Origin: Ruegeria arenilitoris
Lineage (GTDB): Bacteria > Pseudomonadota > Alphaproteobacteria > Rhodobacterales > Rhodobacteraceae
Direction: 5' to 3'
DNA: 64,000 nucleotides
Assembly: GCF_013035425.1 (NCBI RefSeq)
Contig: NZ_WQHX01000003.1
Location: 625,453-689,452 of the forward strand
Shown here: positions 38,360 to 47,752 of the stretch, in pieces
Numbering within the stretch: the first letter of the stretch is position 1
Layout of the letters: each line of letters starts with the position of its first letter
The notes under the pieces: generated by a model
Told to the model about the DNA's origin: nothing
Databases searched by the model: none
The model's input: only the letters and a program-made list of their open reading frames with translations
Position numbers and translations under genes: made by a program

Positions 38360-39076
38360 TTATTTTTTGCCTTTGCCGCCCTTGTCACCATTTCCACCTT
38401 TTCCGGCGCCCTTCCCGGGGCTATCTTTCCCCTTTCCAGGTCCGTCTTTCCCCTGGCCGGGGCCATCTTTTCCCTTGCTAGGTCCGTCGTTTCCAATGCT
38501 GGGGCCGTCGTTTCCATTGTCGGTGCCATCTCCAGTTTCACCGGTTCCATCGTCGTCGTTACCCGGTTCGTTGCTTCCCCCAACGTCATTTTCTCCGTCG
38601 TTTTCGGAATTCCCGCCGCTATTAGCGCCGCCGTCGCTTGGACCAGCACCATTGCCCTCACCGAAGCTTTCTCCACCAGAGTTGCCAACGTATTGCCCAT
38701 CACCGGTTTCTCCATTAGCGCTCAGCTCGACATCATCTCTGTCAGAGTCCCGGTTTTCACCGCCGGTTCCAGCGGCTTGAGCATTTGTTAGATTGGCTGT
38801 TGGAAGATCAGTCAACAATTCGGTAAGCCCCGGGCATTGCGCTGACGTTGCTTGCAAAGTGTCACTGAAGTCCGCCCTGTTTTGCAACCGCTTAATAAAG
38901 CTGGGCGTTACGTGCGTGCAGTCACACAAAGCGGCGTAATTCCCACTGCTTGCGATGTTACGAGCGGTTCGCCAATCGCAAACGTCTTGTGCAGCTTCTG
39001 CGCTGCCGAGCATCATTGCGCCAAGTGCTGGCGCGGCGATAGCTGCGCCCAGAACCTTTCGGTAACTCTCTGACAT
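38360..39076 (-). CDS. Secreted Gly/Asp/Lys-rich repeat protein
   Basis: A 238-residue exported protein. The start at 39076 has AGAGG at proper spacing. A signal peptide (1-30, ending AEAA) precedes a domain with four cysteines (33, 51, 53, 81; about residues 31-95). A long low-complexity part follows: first acidic and Gly/Asn/Asp-rich (105-190), then a basic tail of imperfect GKDGP-type repeats (about 185-238). Charge thus flips along the chain. No known family; a surface or matrix role is only a guess. Confidence 0.7.
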   Translation of the reverse strand: MSESYRKVLGAAIAAPALGAMMLGSAEAAQDVCDWRTARNIASSGNYAALCDCTHVTPSFIKRLQNRADFSDTLQATSAQCPGLTELLTDLPTANLTNAQAAGTGGENRDSDRDDVELSANGETGDGQYVGNSGGESFGEGNGAGPSDGGANSGGNSENDGENDVGGSNEPGNDDDGTGETGDGTDNGNDGPSIGNDGPSKGKDGPGQGKDGPGKGKDSPGKGAGKGGNGDKGGKGKK

Positions 39077-39263
39077 TTCCATACCTCTTGGCTGAAAAAT
39101 CCCGACTGGGACAGGCTGTTCTGTGCCGAGGTGGTGACCGAGCGTGAAGCAAACATGAAAGATCGCTGAAGATTCCTTCAAGATAAGCTTGCTTCAATTT
39201 TGTGGACACGCCCCAAAAGATGCATTTAATGAACATCTGTTCATATCCAACAAGGAGAGAAAC

Positions 39264-40019
39264 ATGGAACTTTCCGATACAGCTGTGATCATCACCGGCG
39301 GCGCGTCTGGCCTGGGTGAAGCAACAGCTCGTTACTTCTCGGAACACGGCGCGAAAGTAACAATTCTGGATCGGGATGCTGAACGCGGCAGTAGTGTCGC
39401 GTCCGAGATCGGTGGCTATTTTGCCGAAACCGACGTCACTGATGAGACTTCGGTTGCCGCAGCTGTTTCGTTGGCTGCGGAGAGCATGGGCAAGATTACC
39501 GCTGCAGTAAACTGCGCCGGGATCGCATATGGGATCAAAACAGTGGGCAAAGATGGGCCACACCCTTTGGACGCATTTCAGCGAACGATTGACATCAATC
39601 TCGCGGGCACTTTCAACGTCTCGCGACTTGCTGCGGCCGAAATGGTCAAGAACAGCCCTGACCCGGACGGCGCTCGTGGTGTGATTATCAATACTGCTTC
39701 CATCGCCGCTTTTGACGGCCAAAAGGGGCAAGCTGCCTATGCAGCGTCCAAAGGTGGCGTAGTCGGCATGACGCTTCCGATGGCACGCGATCTGGCGTCC
39801 AGCGGGATACGGGTTATGACCATTGCACCGGGTATTTTCATGACACCCATGTTGGCCGGATTACCAGAAGATATTCAGGCCCAGCTTGCTGCTGACGTCC
39901 CAAATCCGGCTCGGTTGGGGGACCCGCGTGAATACGGGCGTTTAGCCGCTTTCATTGTTGAAATGGGTTATCTGAATGGAGAGGTAATCCGCATAGACGG
40001 CGCACTGCGAATGCGTTGA
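39264..40019 (+). CDS. short-chain dehydrogenase, HSD10-like (3-hydroxyacyl-CoA dehydrogenase type)
   Basis: A 251-residue NAD(P)-dependent SDR. The Rossmann motif TGGASGLG is at 11-18, the catalytic Ser in NTASIAAFDGQ and the YAASK pair are present, and the C-terminal MLAGLPEDIQAQL resembles 17-beta-HSD type 10 proteins, which oxidise 3-hydroxy-2-methylbutyryl-CoA. The ATG at 39264 follows AAGGAG. It is a single gene here; the substrate assignment is by similarity. Confidence 0.85.
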   Translation: MELSDTAVIITGGASGLGEATARYFSEHGAKVTILDRDAERGSSVASEIGGYFAETDVTDETSVAAAVSLAAESMGKITAAVNCAGIAYGIKTVGKDGPHPLDAFQRTIDINLAGTFNVSRLAAAEMVKNSPDPDGARGVIINTASIAAFDGQKGQAAYAASKGGVVGMTLPMARDLASSGIRVMTIAPGIFMTPMLAGLPEDIQAQLAADVPNPARLGDPREYGRLAAFIVEMGYLNGEVIRIDGALRMR

Positions 40020-40186
40020 TAATGTTCAACAACTGGCTACGCGCGAAAGTGCAGAGTGCTGGGCGCTTGAAATATTTATAGGTACGACCGAAAAGCACGC
40101 GCTGCGGCCTTTTTAGGCCTGCCAAACAGTTGGTCGCGACAGAAAAAGGAACGTCTCAGTGATCGCCTGACATTAAGATCGAAAGC

Positions 40187-41995
40187 TCACGCACCCTCGG
40201 CCTTTTCTTCGAGCGTCAACCATTCCTCTTCGGCCGCAAGCAGTCTTTCTTGCCTCGCAACCAGTGCGTCAGTTGCCTTCTCGAACTTCACAGGTTCACG
40301 ATTGAACAGGTCTGGATCCGACATCAACTCCTCCAACTTGGCAATTTCTGCCTCCAGCCGAGAAATTTCGGAAGGTAGTTTCTCAAGCCGGTGCCTTTCT
40401 GAGAACGACAAGCCTGCTTTGGGTTTAGATTCTTGTTGAACCTTTGGCTTCGAAGACTTTGCCTTAACTGTGGTTTTCTGAAAAATGTCACCCCGCTGCG
40501 CGACATAGTCTGACCACCCGCCGGCATAAACCGTAGCGCGGCCATCACCTTCCATCGCAATAGTAGTAGTCGCAACGCGATCCAAAAAATCCCGGTCGTG
40601 ACTGACCAAAAGGACGGTGCCGTCAAAGTCATCCAACAGCTCTTGCAACAAATCCAACGTCTCGACATCCAGATCGTTGGTTGGCTCGTCGAGCACCAAC
40701 AGATTGGATGACTTTGCCATCAACTTTGCAAGCAGCAACCGGGCTTTTTCACCTCCGGACAAAGACTTGACCGCAGCCCTTGCCTGTTGATCGTCAAACA
40801 GAAATTCCTTGAGATAACCGACGACGTGTTTTGGTTGCCCTCGAACCATGACTTGATCAGCCTTGCCTGAGACCCGCATTTCCGGATCACCAGTCAGGGA
40901 ATCCCAAAGCGACATTTCAGGATCCAGCTGGGCCCTTGCCTGATCGAAAACCGCGATCTCCAGATTGGTGCCCAGAAGGACTGATCCAGAATCAGGCTCC
41001 TCTTGCCCAAGCAACATTTTCAGTAACGTTGTTTTCCCCACTCCGTTAGGGCCGACAAATGCCACGCGGTCACCGCGTTGAACCAACAGATCAAAGTTTC
41101 GGACGAGCTTTTTGTCGCCGAAACTCTTCGCCAACCCTTTAGCCTCTATCACTTTGCGACCGGATTTGGGCCCCGCCTCCAGAGACATAGCGGCCGCCCC
41201 TTGACGCTTGATCTGTGCGGCTTTTTCGGCGCGCAAAGCCTGCAATGCGCGTACACGACCCTGATTTCGCTTGCGACGGGCACTAATGCCTTCGACCGCC
41301 CAGCGGGCTTCTGATTTGATCAGGCGGTTCAACTTGTGCCGCTGCTGATCTTCTTCTTGCCAAGTTTTGTCCCGCCAGGCCTCAAATGCCTCAAAACCCT
41401 GTTCCTTTCGACGCACGACACTGCGGTCAATCCACAAGGTTGCACGGGTAAGTGCTCGCAAGAATGCGCGGTCGTGGGAAATCAGTACATAGGCCGCGCG
41501 TGATGCGCCCAATTCGCGTTCCAACCAAGCAATCGCTTCAATATCCAGATGGTTAGTTGGTTCGTCCAGAAGCATCAAATCGGGTGCTTCGGCCATAAGC
41601 TTTGCCAGTGCTGCCCGTCGCCGTTCGCCACCCGAAGCCGTTTCAACCGCGCGAGAAGGTTCGAATTTCAAGCCTTCGCCAGCCCGTTCGACCTTGTAAA
41701 GTTCCCCCGGCTCCAAACCGCTGGAAGCATAATCGCCCAACGTCGCGAACCCCTGCATCTCCGGATCCTGTTCCATGTAGCCAGCGGATTTTCCTGGAGG
41801 GATCACTATTTGCCCATGATCAGGTTCGACCAACCCAGCCATCACTTTCATCAAAGTTGACTTGCCTGATCCGTTACGGCCCACCAACGCAACGCGGTCA
41901 CCGGGCTGAACAACCAGATCCAGACCGGAAAATAACGGCTCGCCCCCAAAGGTCAGCGAAATGCCGGACATCTGCAACAAAGGAATTCTCGCCAT
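40187..41995 (-). CDS. uup: ABC-F family ATPase Uup
   Basis: A 602-residue cytosolic protein with two ABC domains and no membrane part. Walker A motifs are GRNGSGKST and GPNGVGKTT, signatures are SGGERRR and LSGGEKARLLL, and each domain has a DEPTNHLD-like Walker B (second is DEPTNDLD). A linker near 230-280 is arginine-rich, and a C-terminal charged coiled coil covers about 535-600, as in Uup. Such proteins act on ribosomes and affect transposon excision. Confidence 0.9.
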   Translation of the reverse strand: MARIPLLQMSGISLTFGGEPLFSGLDLVVQPGDRVALVGRNGSGKSTLMKVMAGLVEPDHGQIVIPPGKSAGYMEQDPEMQGFATLGDYASSGLEPGELYKVERAGEGLKFEPSRAVETASGGERRRAALAKLMAEAPDLMLLDEPTNHLDIEAIAWLERELGASRAAYVLISHDRAFLRALTRATLWIDRSVVRRKEQGFEAFEAWRDKTWQEEDQQRHKLNRLIKSEARWAVEGISARRKRNQGRVRALQALRAEKAAQIKRQGAAAMSLEAGPKSGRKVIEAKGLAKSFGDKKLVRNFDLLVQRGDRVAFVGPNGVGKTTLLKMLLGQEEPDSGSVLLGTNLEIAVFDQARAQLDPEMSLWDSLTGDPEMRVSGKADQVMVRGQPKHVVGYLKEFLFDDQQARAAVKSLSGGEKARLLLAKLMAKSSNLLVLDEPTNDLDVETLDLLQELLDDFDGTVLLVSHDRDFLDRVATTTIAMEGDGRATVYAGGWSDYVAQRGDIFQKTTVKAKSSKPKVQQESKPKAGLSFSERHRLEKLPSEISRLEAEIAKLEELMSDPDLFNREPVKFEKATDALVARQERLLAAEEEWLTLEEKAEGA

Positions 41996-42064
41996 GCCTG
42001 CCAGCTAATACGGCAAAGCGAAAGCGTCAACGTCCCGAGCGGCTCGTTTTCCCGAATTCTGGGT

Positions 42065-42805
42065 TCAACCTGATACGGCCCTAAGCAAGCGCTTGCGAGT
42101 CGGGGGAATGGCCCCAATTTCGAGACCAGTGAATACATGCAACGTGTTCATATGCCGATCCACTACGGCATGATCGCTCACCCAACCTCCCATCATCAGA
42201 TAGGTGCGCAATAAGGGGGGCATTCGAAGCATAGCTTTTTTCGCGTCCGGGAGCCGACGCAAACGTGCGGCAAAACGAAACACATCAGGCGCCTTAACCC
42301 GCGGCAACCAGCGCTTGGGCGCAAGGTGCTTTTGTTTGAGCATTGCGAACGCATCCAGATACTCATCAGTTTCGATGCCTTCAAACGACGAACATCCGAA
42401 CAGCAATTGAACATCGTTCTGATCAACAAAGGTAGTCATCGCACCCCACGCGACTCGTATAATATCTGGGTCGGTCCATTCAGGGTGAATGCAAAAGCGC
42501 CCCATCTCGACCATTCGGCCTCTAAAATTTTGAAGCGCTGTTAAATCGTAGTATTGCGCAGAATAGCTATTCGTGATTTCCGTGCCTTCGTGCATTGTCA
42601 GCATGCGAAAGCAACAAACCAAACACCCGCCATATCGCGTATCCTCGACCAAGATGTGATCGCACATTTCGTCAAAAACGTCGCTGTCGGTTTGTTTGGT
42701 CGCAAAGGCCAGCGTCCTCAACTCCTGAGCTGCCGCAATATCCTGCGGCGACTGCGCTTGCCTTGCAAGATACCGACCTTTGTTCAAGACATCTGCTGTG
42801 GCCAT
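42065..42805 (-). CDS. olsB: L-ornithine N-alpha-acyltransferase
   Basis: A GNAT-fold acyltransferase of 246 residues that makes lyso-ornithine lipid from acyl-ACP, the first step to phosphorus-free ornithine lipids in marine Rhodobacteraceae. Typical segments are LRTLAFA, DEMCDHILVED, EMGRFCIHPEW and LLFGCSSFEGI. The ATG at 42805 fits family length. It follows bamE on the same strand with a 97-bp gap. Confidence 0.87.
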   Translation of the reverse strand: MATADVLNKGRYLARQAQSPQDIAAAQELRTLAFATKQTDSDVFDEMCDHILVEDTRYGGCLVCCFRMLTMHEGTEITNSYSAQYYDLTALQNFRGRMVEMGRFCIHPEWTDPDIIRVAWGAMTTFVDQNDVQLLFGCSSFEGIETDEYLDAFAMLKQKHLAPKRWLPRVKAPDVFRFAARLRRLPDAKKAMLRMPPLLRTYLMMGGWVSDHAVVDRHMNTLHVFTGLEIGAIPPTRKRLLRAVSG

Positions 42806-42902
42806 GGTCGCATTCCCCACGGTTGCTGACCTGTTTGTCCTTGTCGCGTCCCTAACATAGAAAATGTGACGACCCTGTGAAATCACAAGCCAGTGGGCAA
42901 AA

Positions 42903-43376
42903 TTAGTTGTTAGCCCCGGGAATATTCGCTGGGTTGAAGTTGCCGATATTGCCCAGCAGCTGCCGAAGGAAACCTTTGTTTTGGACACTGGAATCGGTCA
43001 CCCGACGATCGAGCACAACGACCACCCCGTCCTCAAGACCGAAACGTTCGACGTTGCGGACTATCCCACGCTGGTCAAAGCTAATCGCTACCAGTTCGCG
43101 CGACACCACCTCGGGGCGCTTTGGACCATAGTGGCGAATGCGTGACGACACATAATAATAATCTGAATCCCGCACTACACCGGACGAACTGGGTGCACCG
43201 ATCGTCTCAACAACTGTGTCTCGTGTATCGACGCCTACCTTGATTTCTGCCAAATCTTCGGGTGGCGGGACATAACCGTGCTTCTTTACAATCGGGGTGC
43301 AGGCAACCGTCAACAGTACGCTGCCAACGGCCAGCGCCCTGATCACCGGTTTCGCTTTGTTAGTCACCTTCAACAT
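42903..43376 (-). CDS. bamE: outer membrane protein assembly factor BamE
   Basis: A 157-residue lipoprotein. The lipobox LTVAC gives lipidated Cys26. The SmpA/OmlA domain follows (about 45-120: IKVGVDTRDTVVETIGAPS, YYYVSSR). BamE is the small lipoprotein of the BAM complex that inserts outer-membrane beta-barrels. The C-terminal 40 residues are extra and low in complexity. Divergent from yceD. Confidence 0.88.
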   Translation of the reverse strand: MLKVTNKAKPVIRALAVGSVLLTVACTPIVKKHGYVPPPEDLAEIKVGVDTRDTVVETIGAPSSSGVVRDSDYYYVSSRIRHYGPKRPEVVSRELVAISFDQRGIVRNVERFGLEDGVVVVLDRRVTDSSVQNKGFLRQLLGNIGNFNPANIPGANN

Positions 43377-43460
43377 TCACACCCTCTTGCCTTGGCTTCG
43401 CACGGCTTCTATCCGATTACAGAAACCATTGCCGTGGTTCAACACAGGAAAGGGTCACAA

Positions 43461-43997
43461 ATGACCGAAACCAACCCATTGCGTGTCGCCGATCTGCCGC
43501 AGAACGCCCCCACGCCATTTGAATTGCGCCCGGGAACCACCGAATTGGAAAGGCTGAAACGGGATCTGGACCTTTTGGGTTTACGAAAGCTTTCCTTTGT
43601 CGGCAACGTACGGACGCAGGGTAAACGGGATTGGGTTTTGAATGCGAAACTAGGTGCAACAGTGACCCAACCTTGTGTTGTCACCCTTGAACCGGTGACG
43701 ACTCGTATCGAAACCCCGGTTCACCGGGTATTTCTTGCTGAATGGGACGAGCCGGACGAACCTGAATTCGAAATGCCCGAAGATGACGACACCGAGGCAC
43801 TTGGTCCCTACATTGACCTTGCAACAGTTATGGCCGAGGCCTTGTCTCTGGCGCTGCCCCAATATCCAAGGAAAGAAGATGCCGCCCTTGGCCAAAGCTC
43901 CTTTACAGAACCTGGGAAGCAGGTCATGTCGGACGAGGAAGTCAAACCCTTTGCTGGGTTGGCCAGTCTGCGCGATGCTTTAAAAAAAGACGAGTGA
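43461..43997 (+). CDS. yceD: YceD family protein (DUF177)
   Basis: A 178-residue protein with the DUF177 domain, including TQPCVVTLEPV and the acidic PEDDDTEALG-type stretch. DUF177 genes sit ahead of rpmF across bacteria and are linked to 23S rRNA maturation. The ATG at 43461 has AGGAAAGG upstream. It opens the yceD-rpmF-plsX-fabH run. Confidence 0.88.
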   Translation: MTETNPLRVADLPQNAPTPFELRPGTTELERLKRDLDLLGLRKLSFVGNVRTQGKRDWVLNAKLGATVTQPCVVTLEPVTTRIETPVHRVFLAEWDEPDEPEFEMPEDDDTEALGPYIDLATVMAEALSLALPQYPRKEDAALGQSSFTEPGKQVMSDEEVKPFAGLASLRDALKKDE

Positions 43998-44203
43998 CAG
44001 AGCCTTGATTTCCTGTCATAGCAGTCGCTCAGAAAAATCGCTTGAACATGCCGAGAATCGCAGTATTTTCGCGCGCTCATCGGAATTTAGGTTGGACATC
44101 GCGGCGCTCGTCGCCTAAACGCGCGTCAAACCAAGAGAAAAACGAAGAACGAAACCCGGCCAGCAGCGAATCTGCAGGCCCCAGTCAGACAAAGGTTGAG
44201 ACC

Positions 44204-44410
44204 ATGGCCGTCCAACAGAACAAAGTTTCCAAGTCGCGTCGCAACAACCGCCGCGCACACGACGCTCTGGTTGCTGCTAACCCGAACGAATGCCCGAACT
44301 GCGGCGAGCTGAAACGCCCGCACCATGTCTGCGCTTCCTGCGGCCACTATGACGATCGTGAAGTCGTTGCGCAGGCTGATGAAATTGACTTGGATGAAGA
44401 CGCGGCCTAA
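44204..44410 (+). CDS. rpmF: 50S ribosomal protein L32
   Basis: The 68-residue protein starts [20 protein letters not shown], the standard L32 N-terminus, and keeps four zinc cysteines (Cys30, 33, 43, 46). The acidic C-terminal tail is family typical. A 206-bp gap after yceD may hold an extra promoter; the longer open frame up to 44042 is not L32-like. plsX follows 24 nt later. Confidence 0.97.
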   Translation: MAVQQNKVSKSRRNNRRAHDALVAANPNECPNCGELKRPHHVCASCGHYDDREVVAQADEIDLDEDAA

Positions 44411-44434
44411 GCCCGACAGAGCATCGGCCAAGGT

Positions 44435-45523
44435 ATGACGGACCAGCCCACGCAAACCGAAAGGACAGTCATCTCGGTTGACGCTATGGGCGGAGATTCC
44501 GGTCCGGCGGTCGTTGTTGCAGGCATAGCCAAGTCTGCAAGCATAAACCCCAAGATCGGGTTCGTACTTCACGGTCACGAAAGCGTTTTGCGCAAACTGG
44601 TTTCAAAACGGCGTGTTCTTGATGGGCGCGTCGTTTTTCGTGATTGCCCAGATGTTGTCACGATGGAAGACAAGCCCAGCCAGGTCGTCCGCAGCGGTAA
44701 GGAAACATCCATGTGGTCCGCGCTGGAGTCTGTACGGCAAGGCGAAGCGCATGGTGCCGTATCTTGCGGAAATACTGGCGCATTGATGGCGTTATCGATG
44801 ATGCGCCTTCGCAAACTACCGGGTGTCAACCGCCCCGCCATCGCCATACTGTGGCCTTCGCGCAACCCGCAGGGGTTCAATGTGATGCTCGATGTTGGGG
44901 CAGATGTCCGAGCTGATGCCAAGGACCTGTTGCAATACGCGTTGATGGGCGCCTCTTATTCAAGAAACGGCATGTCATTGGCTCGTCCACGGATCGGATT
45001 GTTGAACGTCGGCACTGAAGAGCACAAAGGTCGGGCAGAGCTGAAAGAAGCGCACGCCATGATTTCGGATTTTGCAGAGCAGGCAAATTTCGATTTTGTC
45101 GGCTTTGTCGAGGGCAGTGATATTCCGGGTGACAAGGCCGATGTCATTGTAACTGATGGGTTTACTGGCAACGTTGCGATTAAAACTGGCGAAGGCACGG
45201 CTAGCCTGATCGGCGATTTGCTGCGCGAGGCATTTAAGTACTCCCCGCTATCGCGACTGGCTTCGATCCTTGCGATCACTTCACTGAACCGCCTGAAGAA
45301 ACGGATTGATCCGCGTCGTGTAAACGGAGGCGTGTTTCTGGGTTTGAACGGTACCGTGATCAAGTCGCACGGTGGCGCCGACGCAACCGGAGTTTCCGCC
45401 GCGATCAAGCTGGCCTTTACATTGGCCGAATCCGGCTTCTCTGAAAAATTGGCGGCACGGGTTGCATCCACAGCCGCGCTTGCACAAGATGCCGCGCAAT
45501 CTGCATCGCAGTTCGAAGAATAA
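44435..45523 (+). CDS. plsX: phosphate acyltransferase PlsX
   Basis: Makes acyl-phosphate from acyl-ACP for phosphatidic acid synthesis. The 362-residue protein shows SVDAMGGDSGP near residue 14, SCGNTGALMA, DVGADVRADAKDLLQYA and VTDGFTGNVAIKTGEG, all PlsX blocks. It is a peripheral membrane enzyme. It lies between rpmF and fabH as is usual, joining ribosome supply with lipid synthesis. Confidence 0.96.
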   Translation: MTDQPTQTERTVISVDAMGGDSGPAVVVAGIAKSASINPKIGFVLHGHESVLRKLVSKRRVLDGRVVFRDCPDVVTMEDKPSQVVRSGKETSMWSALESVRQGEAHGAVSCGNTGALMALSMMRLRKLPGVNRPAIAILWPSRNPQGFNVMLDVGADVRADAKDLLQYALMGASYSRNGMSLARPRIGLLNVGTEEHKGRAELKEAHAMISDFAEQANFDFVGFVEGSDIPGDKADVIVTDGFTGNVAIKTGEGTASLIGDLLREAFKYSPLSRLASILAITSLNRLKKRIDPRRVNGGVFLGLNGTVIKSHGGADATGVSAAIKLAFTLAESGFSEKLAARVASTAALAQDAAQSASQFEE

Positions 45524-45543
45524 CAAAAAGGCAGTACCCGAGC

Positions 45544-46515
45544 ATGGCAGGCCGTTCAGTTGTTGTAGGTGTTGGGCATTACCTGCCCAAACGTGTTGTC
45601 CCGAATGCTGAATTTGAAAAAACCTTGGACACGACGGATGAATGGATAAGAACCCGTTCTGGGATCGAACGCCGACACTTTGCAGCAGATGACGAAACCA
45701 CTTCGGACCTAGCGACATTCGCGGCCCAGAACGCCCTGAAGGATGCGGGGCTTGTGGCAGACGACATCGATGCAATTGTTTTGGCGACTTCCACTGCCGA
45801 TCTAACCTTTCCGTCTGCCGCAACGATGGTACAAGCTCGTTTGGGCATGACCAGGGGCTTTGCGTTCGACGTGCAAGCGGTATGTGCTGGATTTGTTTTT
45901 GCTCTTAGTAATGCCAACGCACTGATTCTGTCGGGTCAGGCGGAACGCGTTCTAGTAATCGGCGCGGAAACATTTTCCCGAATTATGGACTGGACTGATC
46001 GATCCACATGCGTCCTGTTCGGCGACGGCGCAGGCGCTTTGGTTCTCGAACGGCAGGAGGGGGAAGGAACTTCGCAGGATCGCGGCATACTTGCGATCGA
46101 TCTGAATTCAGACGGTCGCTACAAAGACCTGCTTTACGTGGATGGTGGAGTTTCGACGCAATCTACCGGACATCTTCGCATGCAAGGCAATCAGGTTTTC
46201 CGACATGCCGTTGAAAAGCTTTCGAAAACTGCGGAAACCGCGCTGGATCGCGCGGGATTGAATAATGACGATGTCGACTGGATAGTGCCCCATCAGGCCA
46301 ATATTAGAATCATTCAGGGTACCGCTAAAAAGATGGGCGTACCCATGGATCGGGTTGTGGTAACGGTTCAGGACCACGGAAACACTTCGGCGGCTTCAAT
46401 TCCGCTGGCGTTGTCGGTTGGCAAAGAACGGGGCCAGATAAAACCGGGCGACTTGATCGTGACTGAGGCGATTGGCGGCGGTCTGGCGTGGGGTGCAATC
46501 GCACTGCGTTGGTAA
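45544..46515 (+). CDS. fabH: 3-oxoacyl-ACP synthase III
   Basis: Starts fatty acid synthesis by condensing acetyl-CoA with malonyl-ACP. The 323-residue protein has catalytic Cys114 in QAVCAGFVF, His in PHQANIRI and Asn in GNTSAAS, the Cys-His-Asn triad. The gene lies 20 bp after plsX. Confidence 0.96.
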   Translation: MAGRSVVVGVGHYLPKRVVPNAEFEKTLDTTDEWIRTRSGIERRHFAADDETTSDLATFAAQNALKDAGLVADDIDAIVLATSTADLTFPSAATMVQARLGMTRGFAFDVQAVCAGFVFALSNANALILSGQAERVLVIGAETFSRIMDWTDRSTCVLFGDGAGALVLERQEGEGTSQDRGILAIDLNSDGRYKDLLYVDGGVSTQSTGHLRMQGNQVFRHAVEKLSKTAETALDRAGLNNDDVDWIVPHQANIRIIQGTAKKMGVPMDRVVVTVQDHGNTSAASIPLALSVGKERGQIKPGDLIVTEAIGGGLAWGAIALRW

Positions 46516-46611
46516 CCGGCACAAACCAGCTTACACAGCCACCTGCAATTCATTGATATTGACAGCGAATTTTGCATCGCCGTATGATTTGCTATCAACA
46601 GGGGAATTGGC

Positions 46612-46914
46612 ATGGGTGACAAAACACTAACCCGAATGGATCTAAGCGAGGCCGTCTTTCGTGAGGTTGGCCTTTCACGCAATGAAAGTGCTCAACTCGT
46701 CGAAAGCGTATTGAACCACATGTCCGACGCATTAGTGCGTGGAGAGCAGGTAAAGATTTCGTCTTTTGGTACTTTCAGCGTTCGGGATAAAACTGCTCGC
46801 ATCGGTCGCAATCCTAAGACCGGCGAAGAGGTTCCTATCCAACCACGCCGTGTCCTTACGTTCCGCCCGTCGCACCTGATGAAGGATCGCGTCGCCGCTG
46901 GGAACCGCAAGTAA
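46612..46914 (+). CDS. ihfA: integration host factor subunit alpha
   Basis: A 100-residue DNA-bending protein of the HU/IHF family. Signature: [25 protein letters not shown], then [17 protein letters not shown]. Sequence [25 protein letters not shown] start is typical of IhfA. It follows fabH by 96 bp and precedes the MerR-type gene. Confidence 0.94.
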   Translation: MGDKTLTRMDLSEAVFREVGLSRNESAQLVESVLNHMSDALVRGEQVKISSFGTFSVRDKTARIGRNPKTGEEVPIQPRRVLTFRPSHLMKDRVAAGNRK

Positions 46915-46932
46915 GCCCGAGGTTCCAAAGAG

Positions 46933-47553
46933 ATGAGCAAGTCACCCGACGCATTTCGCACCATAAGTGAGGTTGCGGACTGGCTCGGCGTACAGGCGCA
47001 TGTTCTAAGATTTTGGGAAAGCCGCTTTTCACAGGTCAAACCTGTCAAACGAGCTGGTGGTCGTCGATACTATCGACCCAATGACATGCGGTTATTAGGC
47101 GGAATAAAGAAGTTGTTGCATGATGATGGTATTACCATCAAAGGCGTACAGCGTATTCTGCGTGAAGAGGGTGTCGCCCACGTCGCTGCACTTTCACCCG
47201 ACATCGACGAAGCCGCAGTTGAAAAGGTTACGGCAGATACGACTGTGGTACCCTTTGCCACCAAACCATCACCCTCTGCAGAGCAAATCCGACTGGACCT
47301 GCAGGATACAGAAAGCCAGCGGCCATCCCGAAAGGCGAATGTAGCTGTATCGCAGGAAACGACCTCCCCTGGCGCTGATGCAACCACATCGCCTATGGAA
47401 GACGCTGACGGCGCCCCGCCGGTAGTAAGTGGAGTTGCAGCACTTGCTTGGAATCGATCAGAGTTTGACGATGATCTTTTGAATCGGATCGCCCCCATTG
47501 CACGGGATCTCCGCGCTTGGCTGGATCGGGTCGATGGCCGGGCAGCGGGATAA
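46933..47553 (+). CDS. MerR-family transcriptional regulator
   Basis: A 206-residue protein with an N-terminal MerR winged helix (about 9-75; [32 protein letters not shown]). The middle is low-complexity and proline/acid rich, with no metal-binding cysteines; the last 40 residues form a predicted helix. It directly follows ihfA (18 bp), the usual arrangement in proteobacteria. Targets unknown. Confidence 0.9.
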   Translation: MSKSPDAFRTISEVADWLGVQAHVLRFWESRFSQVKPVKRAGGRRYYRPNDMRLLGGIKKLLHDDGITIKGVQRILREEGVAHVAALSPDIDEAAVEKVTADTTVVPFATKPSPSAEQIRLDLQDTESQRPSRKANVAVSQETTSPGADATTSPMEDADGAPPVVSGVAALAWNRSEFDDDLLNRIAPIARDLRAWLDRVDGRAAG

Positions 47554-47614
47554 CAATAACGGCGATGTTTTCCTCTTGCCCCTGCCGGGAAAGTCTTTAT
47601 GTACACCCCATCGT

Positions 47615-47691
47615 CGGGCTATGGCGCAGCCTGGTAGCGCGTCCGTCTGGGGGACGGAAGGTCGCAGGTTCAAGTCCTGCTAGCCCGACCA
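47615..47691 (+). tRNA. tRNA-Pro (anticodon GGG)
   Basis: A 77-nt cloverleaf. Acceptor arms CGGGCTA (47615-47621) and TAGCCCG (47681-47687) pair, with an encoded ACCA end. The D-arm holds CCTGGTA, the anticodon stem TCCGT/ACGGA flanks loop CTGGGGG (anticodon GGG), and the T-arm contains GGTTCAAGTCC. It sits after the MerR gene. Confidence 0.95.
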
Positions 47692-47752
47692 AATCACACC
47701 GGCGTATACGGCACACAGGCCAGGTCCCACTCTGGTGTAAGGAGGGATCAGA

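Noticed and set aside
38400..38520. Short regular repeats considered as a CRISPR array
   Set aside because: The repeats are in-frame codon repeats without unique spacers of constant length.
38367..38780. 137-codon proline-rich plus-strand frame
   Set aside because: Antisense shadow of the exported Gly/Asp/Lys-rich protein gene.
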